Shown here piece by piece: positions 1-10,042 of a stretch of DNA of 64,000 bases (position 1 is the first letter of the stretch; each line of letters begins with the position of its first letter). The notes below the pieces were generated by a model, which saw nothing but the letters and a program-made list of their open reading frames with translations, had not been told where the DNA came from and did not search any database. Location of the stretch: positions 151,471-215,470 of the forward strand of contig JAJZXW010000021.1 in assembly GCA_021806225.1 (NCBI GenBank). The letters are read 5' to 3'. Position numbers and translations under genes: made by a program. This DNA comes from Nitrospirota bacterium (GTDB lineage Bacteria > Nitrospirota > Leptospirillia > Leptospirillales > Leptospirillaceae).

Positions 1-84
1 TCACGGACCCTTCCGGAGCATGACCAGGCCATCCGCCGGATCATGCGTGAGCGCCGGACAGAGGTGGACCGGAATAATCAATAA
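1..84 (+). CDS. 3' end of an upstream CDS (partial, ...IRRIMRERRTEVDRNNQ*), function unknown
   Basis: Open frame 1 from window edge to TAA at 82-84. Confidence 0.45.
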   Translation, partial: SRTLPEHDQAIRRIMRERRTEVDRNNQ

Positions 85-114
85 ATAACCCTATGAGCGA
101 AAGATGGACCCACA

Positions 115-2796
115 ATGAGTGAAAGCGACGTCCTGGATGGCATGCCGGAACCGGAAGAGGCCTCCGGCCTTCCGAAGCGGTTCGACTGGGAAAGGGTCGA
201 AGCCGAATCCCTTCTCCGGTGGGCGCAATCCCCCCCTGCCGCCTCTTCTGGCGGGGAGCCTTTTTCGATGGTGGTTCCCCCTCCCAACATCACCGGCCGT
301 CTTCATATGGGCCACGCCCTCAATCTGACGATTCAGGATGTGGCCGCCCGCTACCAGCGGCAGCGGGGATGCGAGGTCCTCTGGATTCCGGGGGTCGACC
401 ACGCGGGGATCGCCGCCCAGAATGTCGTCGAAAAGCAGCTCCGCGCAGAGGGGGTGGATTTCAAGAGCCTGGGGCGGGACGCTTTCGTGGAGCGGGTCTG
501 GCGCTGGAAGGAGTCGATCGGGTCCGGGATCCTGGAGCAGATCCGGCGTCTGGGAGCCTCTCTTTCCTGGGACCATGAGCGCTTCACGATGGATCAGGGG
601 TTTTCCCAGGCGGTCCGGGAGGTCTTCGTTCGCCTCTATGAGGCCGGGGCGCTCTACCGGGCGGAACGGATGATCCACTGGTGTCCCCGCTGTCTGACGG
701 CCCTTTCAGATGTGGAGGTGACTCATCTGGACCGGGAGGGGGAGCTCTTCACCGTCCGTTATGCGGATGCGGAGCGACCGGAAGAATCCCTGTCGGTGGC
801 GACGACCCGTCCTGAGACCGTGGTGGCCGATCTGGCCCTGGCGGTCCATCCGGAGGATGCGCGTTTCAAAGCGTGGGTGGGCCGACGGGTGAGGGTTCCC
901 ATGACCGACCGGATCATCCCGGTGATCGCGGATGCCTCCGTCGACCCAGAATTCGGGACGGGGGTCCTCAAGATCACGCCGAGCCATTCGATGATCGATT
1001 TCGAGATCGGTCAGCGCCATGCTCTCGGGACCCTGTCCGTCATGGACGAGAAGGGCGTCATGAACGCCATGGCCGGTCCCCTGTCGGGCCTTCCCCGGGA
1101 CAAGGCCCGGATCCGGGCGGCCGAGGTGCTCGAATCCGATGAGGTTCTCGTGCACCGGGAGCCCCACAGGAACGCCATCGGGGTCTGTTACCGGTGCCAG
1201 ACGGAGGTCGAACCCCGTCTCTCTCTCCAGTGGTTCGTCCGGATGGGCCCTCTGGCCTCCCGGGCCCGAGAGGCCGTCTCCTCCGGGAAAATCCGCTTCT
1301 TTCCGGAAGGATGGCAAAAGACCTATTACGAGTGGATCGACAACATCCGGGACTGGTGCGTTTCGCGCCAGATCTGGTGGGGCCACCGGATTCCGGCGTG
1401 GACCTGCCAGGATTGCCACCACCTCTCGGTGCTCCGGGAGGACCCTTCCGTCTGTCCGCAGTGCGGGGGGGCGAACCTCGTCCGGGACCCCGACGTCCTC
1501 GACACATGGTTCTCCTCGGCCCTGTGGCCCTTCGCGACGATGGGGTGGCCTGACGACACGCCGGATCTCCGGAGGTTCTACCCGACCAGCCTGTTGGTCA
1601 CCGGGTTCGACATCCTGTTTTTCTGGGTCGCCCGGATGATCATGATGGGACTCTACCTCACCGACCGCGTTCCCTTCCGGGACGTCTACATCCATGCCCT
1701 GGTCCGGGACGAGTTCGGTCAGAAGATGACCAAGAGCCGGGGAAATGTGGTCGATCCCCTGGAGCTCATGGAACGCTTCGGAACCGACGCCTTCCGTCTT
1801 TCCCTGGCCCTTCTGGCCACGCCCGGCCGGGACATCCGTCTCTCGGTCGAGCGGGTGGAGGCGGCCCGGAACTTCGTCTCGAAACTCTGGAGCGCCTTTC
1901 GCTACATTTCCCTGGTCGTCCCCCCCGGGACGAGGCCGCTTGCCGATCCGGCCTCTTGCCGGGGAATCGCGAACCGGTGGATTCTCTTCGAGCTCGGCCG
2001 TCTCGAGGCCGACTATGCGAAGGCCATGGAGTCCTACCGCTACGACGAAGGAGCCCTCCTGGTCTATCGCTTCACCTGGACCCTGTTCTGCGACTGGTAT
2101 CTCGAGGCCACGAAGGTCGACTTCGAGAGGGATCCCGCCGACCCTCTTCGGGAGGAGACCGCCCGGACGCTCCTCACTGTGGGATCGATCCTGCTCGACC
2201 TGGCCCAACCGCTGATGCCTTTCGTGACGGAGGAGCTCTCCCGGCTTTTCGGGTTCGCCAACCGCTGTGCGGGCCATGCTCCGCAGGGGCCTTTTCTGGC
2301 GGGTCTGACCCCTTCCGAGTGGGGGGAACCCTTCGAGCGCATCCGGGCCATCATCGGGTCGGTGCGCCAGACGCGAAGCGTCATGAAGATCCCTCCGACC
2401 CAAGAAATTCCTGCCTTCCTGGTCCAGTCCTCCCGGGACGCGGGAGATCCCGGGACCCTCTGGCCCTTCCTTGCGCGTCTCGGACGCCTCACCCGCTCCG
2501 GCGACCCCGCTCTCGGGGGTATCCGCGCCCCCTTCCGGGACGGATACCTGGTTCTGGGGCTCGAGGGGCTGGTCGACTTTTCCCGAGAGGTCGACCGTCT
2601 GGAGCGGGAGATCGAGAAAACCGCGGGCAAGATTGCCGAAATCTCGGGTCGGCTGGGACGGGAGGACTTCGTCCGGAAGGCCCCCCCCGAGGTGGTGGAA
2701 AAGGACCGTGCCCAGGTCGTCGCTCTCGAGGAGGACAGGAAGGGGCTTGAGGTTGCCCTCCAGCAGGTCCGGACCTTTCTCGGGGACCAGCCGTGA
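115..2796 (+). CDS. valS: Valyl-tRNA synthetase
   Basis: 893 aa; PPPNITGRLHMGHAL (HIGH-type) and KMTKSRGNVVDP (KMSKS) motifs; C-terminal coiled coil. Confidence 0.97.
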   Translation: MSESDVLDGMPEPEEASGLPKRFDWERVEAESLLRWAQSPPAASSGGEPFSMVVPPPNITGRLHMGHALNLTIQDVAARYQRQRGCEVLWIPGVDHAGIAAQNVVEKQLRAEGVDFKSLGRDAFVERVWRWKESIGSGILEQIRRLGASLSWDHERFTMDQGFSQAVREVFVRLYEAGALYRAERMIHWCPRCLTALSDVEVTHLDREGELFTVRYADAERPEESLSVATTRPETVVADLALAVHPEDARFKAWVGRRVRVPMTDRIIPVIADASVDPEFGTGVLKITPSHSMIDFEIGQRHALGTLSVMDEKGVMNAMAGPLSGLPRDKARIRAAEVLESDEVLVHREPHRNAIGVCYRCQTEVEPRLSLQWFVRMGPLASRAREAVSSGKIRFFPEGWQKTYYEWIDNIRDWCVSRQIWWGHRIPAWTCQDCHHLSVLREDPSVCPQCGGANLVRDPDVLDTWFSSALWPFATMGWPDDTPDLRRFYPTSLLVTGFDILFFWVARMIMMGLYLTDRVPFRDVYIHALVRDEFGQKMTKSRGNVVDPLELMERFGTDAFRLSLALLATPGRDIRLSVERVEAARNFVSKLWSAFRYISLVVPPGTRPLADPASCRGIANRWILFELGRLEADYAKAMESYRYDEGALLVYRFTWTLFCDWYLEATKVDFERDPADPLREETARTLLTVGSILLDLAQPLMPFVTEELSRLFGFANRCAGHAPQGPFLAGLTPSEWGEPFERIRAIIGSVRQTRSVMKIPPTQEIPAFLVQSSRDAGDPGTLWPFLARLGRLTRSGDPALGGIRAPFRDGYLVLGLEGLVDFSREVDRLEREIEKTAGKIAEISGRLGREDFVRKAPPEVVEKDRAQVVALEEDRKGLEVALQQVRTFLGDQP

Positions 2797-3674
2797 TCGG
2801 CGGGCTGCTTCCCTCCGCGGTCGACCGGGCCCTGGCCGCCTTTCTGGAGGAGGATCTTCCCGAAGGGGATCTGACTAGCCGCCTCTTCTTTTCGGATCCC
2901 GCCTCGAACCGGAGTGCCGAGGCGGTCCTCGTGGCCGAGGAGCCGGGAATTCTGGCGGGAACCCCCTTCGCGGGCCGTGTTTTTGCCCTTCTCGGCGGAA
3001 CCGTGTCGATCGACTGGAAGGTTCCCGAAGGGGGTGGGGTCGGGGAGGGAGAGCTCCTGGGCCACCTCTCCGGCCCTCTTCTGGAACTTCTGTCGGGGGA
3101 AAGGCTCTGTCTCAACCTTTTGAAGCATCTCTCGGCGATTGCGACGACCACCCGGCGCTATGTGGAGGCTGCCCGGGAGAACCGTCCCCCGGGGATGCGC
3201 CCACTCCGGATCACCGAGACCCGCAAAACCCTCCCCGGCCTCCGGCTCTTCCAGAAATATGCCGTTCGGGTCGGTGGCGGCGTCTCCCACCGCTCCTCCC
3301 TCTCATCCGGGATCCTGATCAAGGACAACCATATCGTGGGGGTCGGTTCGGTCACCCGGGCCCTCCGTCTGGCCCGGGAAAAGGCCCCCCATCCCTACCG
3401 GATCGAAATCGAGGTCGACACGCCGGAGCAGGCCCTGGAGGCTGTCGCCGAAGGTGCGGAGATCCTCCTGCTCGACAACATGGGCGTTCCCCTGTTGGCC
3501 GATCTGGTGCCACGATTGCGCGCAACGCGGCCGAACGTTCTCCTGGAGGTCTCCGGGGGACTGACGGTCGAAAAGGTCCGGGAGCTCTCGGGGCTCGACA
3601 TCGATCTCTGTTCGGTGGGGGCGCTGACCCATTCTCCCGGCGACCTCTCGCTCCGTCTGGATTTTCTCGGATGA
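2793..3674 (+). CDS. nadC: Nicotinate-nucleotide pyrophosphorylase (carboxylating)
   Basis: ETRKTLPGLRLFQKYAVRVGGGVSHRSSLSSGILIKDNHI is typical of QPRTase; overlaps valS by 4 nt. Confidence 0.95.
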   Translation: MIGGLLPSAVDRALAAFLEEDLPEGDLTSRLFFSDPASNRSAEAVLVAEEPGILAGTPFAGRVFALLGGTVSIDWKVPEGGGVGEGELLGHLSGPLLELLSGERLCLNLLKHLSAIATTTRRYVEAARENRPPGMRPLRITETRKTLPGLRLFQKYAVRVGGGVSHRSSLSSGILIKDNHIVGVGSVTRALRLAREKAPHPYRIEIEVDTPEQALEAVAEGAEILLLDNMGVPLLADLVPRLRATRPNVLLEVSGGLTVEKVRELSGLDIDLCSVGALTHSPGDLSLRLDFLG

Positions 3675-4528
3675 GAGCCGGGAGAGCGGAGCGGTTCCGG
3701 AGGCTTCGCTCCGATCCGCCGGTGTTTTTCGCCCGGGAGCTCGTCTCCACGAACGACACGCTCGCAGGATGGGTTTCGGAGGGCCGCGCCCCACAAGGGG
3801 CGGCCCTTCTGAGCGCCCTCCAGACCGGTGGCCGTGGCCGGCCTGGCCACCGCTGGCATTCCCGGAGGGGGGATCTCACGATGAGCCGATGGATCCACCC
3901 CGGTGAGGAGATCCGGATCGGGGTCTCCGGCCTCCCCCTGGCCGTCGCCGCCGCCATTCTTCTGACCCTCGACGCCCTGGGAGTCCGGGGTACCTTCTGG
4001 AAATATCCCAACGACCTGTATGCCCTTATGTCTTCGGCGGAGCCGGCGGGGGGGGTCGGTAAACTCGGCGGCCTTCTGGTCGAGCCGGTGCGCGATGCGG
4101 CCGGAGTTCCGGCCGGCTGGATTGCGGGCATCGGACTCAATCTCCGTCCCATCCCGGAAGAGCCGGACCCCCGGGACGCCCGGTCCGGAGGGCCGGAGAT
4201 GAAGCCGGCCAGTCTTGCCGGGCTCACCGGTCCGGAGGGCCGCGCCTTGGGTCCACTGGCTCTGGCCGAACGTCTTACACGAACCCTCGGGACTCTTCTG
4301 GCCCGAGCCACTCCCGGGGAAGTCCGGACCATTCTCGACGAGAGGCTTCTCTGGAAAGACCGCTGGGTTGTCTACTCCCTCCATGGACAATCCGGGATCG
4401 CGAGGATCGAGGGCCTGGAAGCGGACGGGTCGCTCCGGGTGCGGGAAGAGAGCGGAAGGATAGGCCGCCTCGGACCCGCCATACGGAATCTGCGGCCTGT
4501 TTCGGTCGAGGGGGGGCAGGGTGGTTAG
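3671..4528 (+). CDS. birA: Biotin--[acetyl-CoA-carboxylase] ligase
   Basis: GRGRPGHRWHS biotin-ligase motif, KYPNDLY, GIGLNL. Confidence 0.88.
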   Translation: MRAGRAERFRRLRSDPPVFFARELVSTNDTLAGWVSEGRAPQGAALLSALQTGGRGRPGHRWHSRRGDLTMSRWIHPGEEIRIGVSGLPLAVAAAILLTLDALGVRGTFWKYPNDLYALMSSAEPAGGVGKLGGLLVEPVRDAAGVPAGWIAGIGLNLRPIPEEPDPRDARSGGPEMKPASLAGLTGPEGRALGPLALAERLTRTLGTLLARATPGEVRTILDERLLWKDRWVVYSLHGQSGIARIEGLEADGSLRVREESGRIGRLGPAIRNLRPVSVEGGQGG

Positions 4529-5333
4529 TCCTGGGCGCGGCATCACGATCAAGGTCGGCCTCTCCCGGATATCGGTCGCCCTGCACGAAGAGGGCAGGAT
4601 TCTCCGGATGCGCACCCGAAAGACGCCCCCCCCGGGCGAAGCCGCGCAGTTGCTCCCCTTTTTTTCCGGTCTCTGGCCCGATTTGTCGGAGAAAGACCTT
4701 TCGGCGGCCCTGGTCTGCGTCGTCCCTGATCTTTCCGGACCGGTCTCGACCCTTTGGAAGGAACGGTCGGGCCAGCTTCCGGAGCATTTCAATCTCTCGG
4801 GAGCTCCCTTTGCGGTGGGCTACCGTCCTCCGGAAAAACTCGGAGCGGACCGGGGCGCTGCCGTCTGGGGGGTCCTCGTCCGATTTGGAAGGGCCCTGGG
4901 CTCCGCCTTCATGGTCGCCGATTTCGGGACCCATACGGTCACCACCGTCTGCTGCGGGGGACGGCTTCTGGGAGGGGCGATCCTTCCGGGCCTCTTTCTC
5001 ATGGAGGGGAGCCTGGGAGCGGGACGGGTCGACCTTTCAGGGGGAGGCCGTCTTCTGGACAGGGAGCGTCTCACCCAATGCCGGGCTCTGGGACGCTCAA
5101 CGGGGGACAGTGTTTTCTCGGGAGTGGTTCTGGGCAGCGTCCTGGCTGTAGAGGGCCTCGGAAGGAGAGCGGAGGAGGAGCTGGGAGTCCCCCTCCGGCT
5201 TGTTCTGACCGGCGGGCTGGCTCCCGTCGTGGCTCCGCTCTTCAGATCGGAGGCTCTTGCGAATCGCCAGGCGGTTCACTATGGGGCGTGGAGCTTTCTT
5301 TCGGGAAATCGGGACCGCTTTCCGGAGAGCTGA
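4521..5333 (+). CDS. coaX: Type III pantothenate kinase
   Basis: GADRGAAVWGV, ADFGTHTVTTV and GGAILPGLFLMEGSL match the CoaX pattern. Confidence 0.85.
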   Translation: MVSPGRGITIKVGLSRISVALHEEGRILRMRTRKTPPPGEAAQLLPFFSGLWPDLSEKDLSAALVCVVPDLSGPVSTLWKERSGQLPEHFNLSGAPFAVGYRPPEKLGADRGAAVWGVLVRFGRALGSAFMVADFGTHTVTTVCCGGRLLGGAILPGLFLMEGSLGAGRVDLSGGGRLLDRERLTQCRALGRSTGDSVFSGVVLGSVLAVEGLGRRAEEELGVPLRLVLTGGLAPVVAPLFRSEALANRQAVHYGAWSFLSGNRDRFPES

Positions 5334-5434
5334 TTGCTGGGCGCTGGTTTGACGATCAGATAGACAAGAGCCGTTGTCATGAGGAAACCGAGGATGCTGA
5401 GAAGACCAAAAAGAAGAGGAATGATGGTGTCCAT
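5279..5434 (-). CDS. 51-aa single-TM small protein, antisense to the coaX 3' end
   Basis: MDTIIPLLFGLLSILGFLMTTALVYLIVKP...; minus-strand AAAGGAGG-TCTCCC-ATG is a strong Shine-Dalgarno. Confidence 0.5.
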   Translation of the reverse strand: MDTIIPLLFGLLSILGFLMTTALVYLIVKPAPSNQLSGKRSRFPERKLHAP

Positions 5435-5637
5435 GGGAGACCTCCTTTCAAAGGACTCTTCGGAGAAATCCAAAAATTCTTGAGCCTATGACAGAGATCA
5501 TGGTCCGTTTCGTCCCCGGGTGGAAAAATGAAGGCTTTGGGAGGTTCCTGTTCCGGGGCCGGGGGGGGTGGATCTTTGATCTGCGGCATGCTAAGATGCC
5601 TTGGCCAGATTCTCTGGCGGCGATGGGGTTCGCCTGT

Positions 5638-5734
5638 CCCTGTCCGTTTAGGACAGGGTGATGACTCCTACCATGGGTGGACAGGCACGCGTATGGTGGG
5701 AATCGATCCGGATCCTGTCGGTGGACAGCTGTCC
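5638..5734. promoter_or_regulatory. Cluster of GGACAG/CTGTCC inverted repeats upstream of efflux operon
   Basis: CCCTGTCC-GTTTA-GGACAGGG (5638-5658), GGACAG (5679-5684), perfect palindrome GGACAGCTGTCC (5723-5734). Confidence 0.45.
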
Positions 5735-5873
5735 GGTTCAGACCCTGCCCGAATTTCCCTCCTCCGCAACGCGTCTCTCTCCAGCCACCATTGATGAACG
5801 GACAACTTCTCCGGGGTTCCTCCGTACGCGGCGACCCGGATGAACCTGTTGATGTGTGCCGGAGAAAATTCCG

Positions 5874-6821
5874 ATGGCCGAGACTCCTGAAAATGGACCG
5901 TCCCTCCGCTCCTGGAGGGTTCTCGTTCCCCTGGTCGGACTCCTCGGGACCCTCCTTTGGGGAGTCGATGTCCTGCAGGACCACGCGCGCTACGTCCGGT
6001 CGGTCGACTGCTATGTCCAGGGCAAGATCACCCTGGTCTCGTCCCCGGTCGGAGGGAGGCTCCTCGACCTGAAGGTCAACGAGGGCGATCCCGTCCGCTT
6101 CGGTGAGCTGATCGCCACCATCGACACCACCGGCGACCGGTACAACAGGCGGCACGACTCTTCCGGGAACCTCTCCCCTTACCGGACCCTTGAGCGCGAC
6201 CTGGCCCAGGAGGTCAGGATCGAGCGGGAGATGGCCGACGCCCGGGATCATTACCATCGGGGGCGGGATCTTCTCAAGAGCCGTTTCATCTCGGCCCAGG
6301 ATCTCGAGGATCTCGAAACTACCTATCGAAAGAAGATGGCCCAGCTCGCCGAGATCCACCGCCTCGTCGATGCTGACCGGGAGGCGCTGGCCATCTCCGA
6401 GGTTCATCCGCGTAACCGCACCGTCTTCGCCTCCATTGCAGGACAGGTTGCCCAGAGGCTCGTGAATCTTGGTGAAACGGTCCGTCCCAACCAGCCTCTG
6501 GTCAGCATCATCGATGCCAGAAGCCGGGAGAGCCTCTGGCTCGATGCCTATCTCCGGGAGACCCAGGTATGGAAGGTCCATGCCGGACAGAAGGTCAGGA
6601 TCCGCATCGACGCCTTTCCGCGCCTCCGCTTCACGGGAAGAGTTCTGGAGTTCATACCCGCCGCGAGCCAGGCCTTCGCCCTCCTTCCGACCCAGAATGC
6701 AGCCGGCACCTTCGTGAAGGTCGTCCAGAGAATCCCGGTCAGAATCGTCTTCGACGACCTGAAGGGACAGGCGATCTTCCCCGGCATGTCGGCCGAGGTG
6801 GCCATTGTCCGCAAGAGCTGA
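5874..6821 (+). CDS. HlyD/EmrA-family membrane fusion protein
   Basis: N-terminal TM, biotinyl-lipoyl-like half motifs (VSSPVGGRLLDLKVNEGDPVRFGELIATID), coiled coil; ATG preceded by GGAG. Confidence 0.88.
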   Translation: MAETPENGPSLRSWRVLVPLVGLLGTLLWGVDVLQDHARYVRSVDCYVQGKITLVSSPVGGRLLDLKVNEGDPVRFGELIATIDTTGDRYNRRHDSSGNLSPYRTLERDLAQEVRIEREMADARDHYHRGRDLLKSRFISAQDLEDLETTYRKKMAQLAEIHRLVDADREALAISEVHPRNRTVFASIAGQVAQRLVNLGETVRPNQPLVSIIDARSRESLWLDAYLRETQVWKVHAGQKVRIRIDAFPRLRFTGRVLEFIPAASQAFALLPTQNAAGTFVKVVQRIPVRIVFDDLKGQAIFPGMSAEVAIVRKS

Positions 6822-8172
6822 CCGCCTTCCCGCTCCGCTGATCGGGGGGACTCTTGCCCTCTGGACAGGGATCCTGATCGTCCTTCTTCCTCTCCGGGCC
6901 GTCAAGGCGGCCGAGGAGGGGGTTCCCGTCGACCGGAAAACGGTCGTTCAGGCGGCCCTCGCTTCCCACCCGCTCGTCTCCATCGCCTATGCTCGTTCCC
7001 GGGCCCAGACCGAAAAGGTGGGGGTGGCCCTGGCCGATTACTATCCCCATCTGACCCTCTCTCTTGACCAGCTTTTCCTCAATTCAGCCTTTGTCGGAGG
7101 CGTCTTCCCGGACTACCAGCCCATCGCGCCCGAGATGCTGAATCCCACCCTGACCCAGGACATCACCACCTTCGGCCGGCGCCATTACCGGATCAGGGCG
7201 GAACGCTTCCTTCTCCGGAGCCGGAAAGAGGAGCTCGCCGAGGCCCGCCTCGCGGTCTCGTTCCGGGCCAACCTGGCCTACGACCAGCTGGCGATGTTCG
7301 AGCACCTCGTCCGGGGGGCCCGCAAAAATGAGGAAGATGCCGCGCTCCATTTGCGGATGGCACAGGAACGACTGGCCCGAGGATTTGGAGTCGTCACCGA
7401 CGTCACCATGGCCCGACTGCTCCTCGAAAAGACCCGCCTTGCACGGATTCGCCAGGAAAATGCCCTCGAGAAGGCCCGGGCCGACCTGGTCTACGCCATG
7501 GGGAGAGAAGCGCCGGTCCCCTACCGGACGGACGGCTCCCCCCGTCAACCGGGACCCGACTGGCCGTTGAGCGAGCTGACCGCTTTCGCCCTGCGTCATC
7601 GTCCCCTGATCCTGGCGGCCCGGGCCAGGGACCGGGAGTCGGAAAACCGGGTCGACGAGGTCCGGACCCGCAACTATCCCCACCTCTCCCTCTTTGCCCA
7701 GGGCTTCCTTCTGTGGGGGGTCCCGCCGACGATCTCGGGCGCTCCTCCCGGTTCGGGAGGGCTGGGGCTCTTCCTTCCGACCTTCCAGAGCGGACTCGCC
7801 CTGTCGGTTCCGATTTTCGTGGGGGGCGAGATCCTCCACGACACGGAGCGGGCCCGCATGGAGGCGAAAAAAGAGTCGGAGAAGACCCGTCTCGTGCGGC
7901 TTCGCATCATCCGGAACGTCCGGAAGCTCTTCGACGATCTCGAGACGCAACGGGAGACCCTGGCGCTGGACCAAGTCCGCTATGCCCATGCGCAGGAAAA
8001 TCAGCGTCTTGTGGAACGGCGGTTCGCCCGGGGACTGGTAGACGGGGTGACGGCAGTCGACGCCGAGACGGAGGTCCTGACCAGCCGTGAACGCCTGATC
8101 GCGGACCGCTTCCGGCTTTCCATGATCCAGGACGGACTCGACCGCGAGATCGGATACCCGAGGGATTTCTGA
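6805..8172 (+). CDS. TolC-family outer membrane efflux protein (TTG start)
   Basis: Signal peptide, two OEP-like repeats, overlaps HlyD gene. Confidence 0.87.
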   Translation: MSARADRLPAPLIGGTLALWTGILIVLLPLRAVKAAEEGVPVDRKTVVQAALASHPLVSIAYARSRAQTEKVGVALADYYPHLTLSLDQLFLNSAFVGGVFPDYQPIAPEMLNPTLTQDITTFGRRHYRIRAERFLLRSRKEELAEARLAVSFRANLAYDQLAMFEHLVRGARKNEEDAALHLRMAQERLARGFGVVTDVTMARLLLEKTRLARIRQENALEKARADLVYAMGREAPVPYRTDGSPRQPGPDWPLSELTAFALRHRPLILAARARDRESENRVDEVRTRNYPHLSLFAQGFLLWGVPPTISGAPPGSGGLGLFLPTFQSGLALSVPIFVGGEILHDTERARMEAKKESEKTRLVRLRIIRNVRKLFDDLETQRETLALDQVRYAHAQENQRLVERRFARGLVDGVTAVDAETEVLTSRERLIADRFRLSMIQDGLDREIGYPRDF

Positions 8173-8262
8173 CTGCTGAATATGCGCTTTTGAGAGCGAC
8201 CCTTTTCGGGGCGGAAAACGAGATTTCCCGAGGCGCTTCCTCTCCAGAAACGATTGTCCGGC

Positions 8263-8291
8263 TTGCCTTTCTTCTCCCGTTTGCGTATGAT
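8263..8291 (+). promoter_or_regulatory. Sigma70-like promoter for mdh (TTGCCT-N17-TATGAT)
   Basis: -35 8263-8268, -10 8286-8291, in intergenic DNA. Confidence 0.5.
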
Positions 8292-8437
8292 CCTAAGCAC
8301 TCGTGTGTCGGATCCCTGAGGGTCTGAGTGATACCTCCGGATGGCCCAGCCGTTCCGGGAAGGCCCTTACGCCTTCACGTCAAGAAAAACCGGACGGATC
8401 ATGTCCACGCCTTCCGGAAGGAATGAAGGAGAGTTTT

Positions 8438-9400
8438 GTGCGAACAGTGAAAAAGAGACGCAAGGTCAGTATTATCGGGGCGGGAAACGTGGGAGCGACC
8501 ACGGCCCAGAAGATCGTTGAGAACGGACTGGCCGACGTCGTTCTCCTGGATATCCGGGATGGGGTGGCCCAAGGAAAGGCCCTCGACATCCTTGAGGCGG
8601 GACCTCTCCTGGGGTTCGACACCCGGATCCGGGGCACGGGGCGCTACGAGGACATCGCCGACTCCTCCGTGGTCGTGGTGACCGCAGGCTTTTCCCGCAA
8701 GCCGGGGATGTCCCGGGACGACCTTCTGACGAAAAACGGTGAAATCATTCGGGATGTCGCCTTCAACGTGCGGAAGTTCGCCCCCGACAGCATCGTGATC
8801 GCCGTGACCAATCCCATGGACCTCATGGCCTACGTCCTCTGGCGCGTGACCGGCTTTGCCCGTGAACGGGTGATCGGGATGGGGGGCGCCCTCGATTCTT
8901 CCCGCTTCGCCTACTTCCTGTCCGAGGAGACCCGGACCTCGGTTTCGAACATCCAGAGTCTGGTCATGGGTGGGCATGGAGACCAGATGGTTCCGCTCCT
9001 CGATTTTTCGACGATCGCCGGCGTTCCCGTCCGGAAGATGGTTCCGGCCGACCGGCTGGCGGCGATCGTCCAGCGGACCCGTGACGGCGGCGCCGAGATC
9101 GTCCACCTGATGAAGGACTCTTCCGCCTATTTCGCTCCTGCGGCCGCGACCTACTCGATGATCGAATCGATTCTTCACGACCGCCACCGGATCATTCCGA
9201 GCTCGGTTTTCCTTCAGGGCGAATACGGGATCAAGGAGGCCTTCGTCGGGGTTCCCGTCCGACTCGGAAACCAGGGGCTCGAGGAGATCGTGGAGCTTCC
9301 CCTGTCGGAGGATGAATCCCGGCAGCTTCGGAACTCCGCCTCGGCGATCTCCGAAGGGATCGATGCCCTCAAGCGGCTTTTTCACGATTTTTCGGAATAG
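8438..9400 (+). CDS. mdh: Malate dehydrogenase
   Basis: VSIIGAGNVGATTA, VVVTAGFSRKPGMSRDDLL, GMGGALDSSRF; GTG start preceded by AAGGAG. Confidence 0.95.
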   Translation: MRTVKKRRKVSIIGAGNVGATTAQKIVENGLADVVLLDIRDGVAQGKALDILEAGPLLGFDTRIRGTGRYEDIADSSVVVVTAGFSRKPGMSRDDLLTKNGEIIRDVAFNVRKFAPDSIVIAVTNPMDLMAYVLWRVTGFARERVIGMGGALDSSRFAYFLSEETRTSVSNIQSLVMGGHGDQMVPLLDFSTIAGVPVRKMVPADRLAAIVQRTRDGGAEIVHLMKDSSAYFAPAAATYSMIESILHDRHRIIPSSVFLQGEYGIKEAFVGVPVRLGNQGLEEIVELPLSEDESRQLRNSASAISEGIDALKRLFHDFSE

Positions 9401-9463
9401 GGACGTGTCCTCCGGGGGCGTCAGGCCGTTTCTTCCCGGGCCGGACCCGCAGGAGATGGTCAA

Positions 9464-10042
9464 GTGCTGACGTTTCTGCGGAAGAAAACCGTCGTCGTTC
9501 TCGTCTCCCTTGTCCCGCTGATCGCGGCCATTCTTCTCTTCGGGTTCCTGGCCAGGCGCCATGTCTCCGACCGCGGTACCGTGCCGACAGATACCCATCC
9601 CCTTCCGAAACCGGCGGTGATCATCCGGAATTTTACCTATTCCCGGACCTATCGTTCCCGGACGCGATGGTTCGTGCGGGCGAAATCGGCCACTGTCGGA
9701 GAGGACCACTCCCGGACCAGGCTCTCCGAGCTGTCCGCCCACATCATTCTGACCACGTCCCTGATGCTCGACATCAGAAGCCAGGAGGGGGTCATCGACC
9801 AGCCAGGACACCAGTTCCTGGTCTCCGGACGCTCCATCCCGGTCTCCGCTGCCTTTTCCAGCGGGCTGCTTCTTGTGGCCCGGCAATTGCATTACCACGA
9901 CGCCTCCGATACCATCACAACAAGGGGGCCCGTGACCCTCGTCAGCCGGGGGGTGGTGATCCATGGAGTCGGGCTTTCATCGGTTCCGAAGACGCAATCC
10001 TTTACCCTTGCGAGGGATGTGCATGCCGTCTTTGCCGGTTGA
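9464..10042 (+). CDS. lptC: LPS export periplasmic protein LptC
   Basis: N-terminal TM plus LptC-like beta domain; adjacent to lptA/lptB. Confidence 0.75.
   Translation: MLTFLRKKTVVVLVSLVPLIAAILLFGFLARRHVSDRGTVPTDTHPLPKPAVIIRNFTYSRTYRSRTRWFVRAKSATVGEDHSRTRLSELSAHIILTTSLMLDIRSQEGVIDQPGHQFLVSGRSIPVSAAFSSGLLLVARQLHYHDASDTITTRGPVTLVSRGVVIHGVGLSSVPKTQSFTLARDVHAVFAG

Noticed and set aside
706-2403. 565-aa minus-strand ORF antisense to valS
   Set aside because: Same GC mirror effect; no recognisable domain
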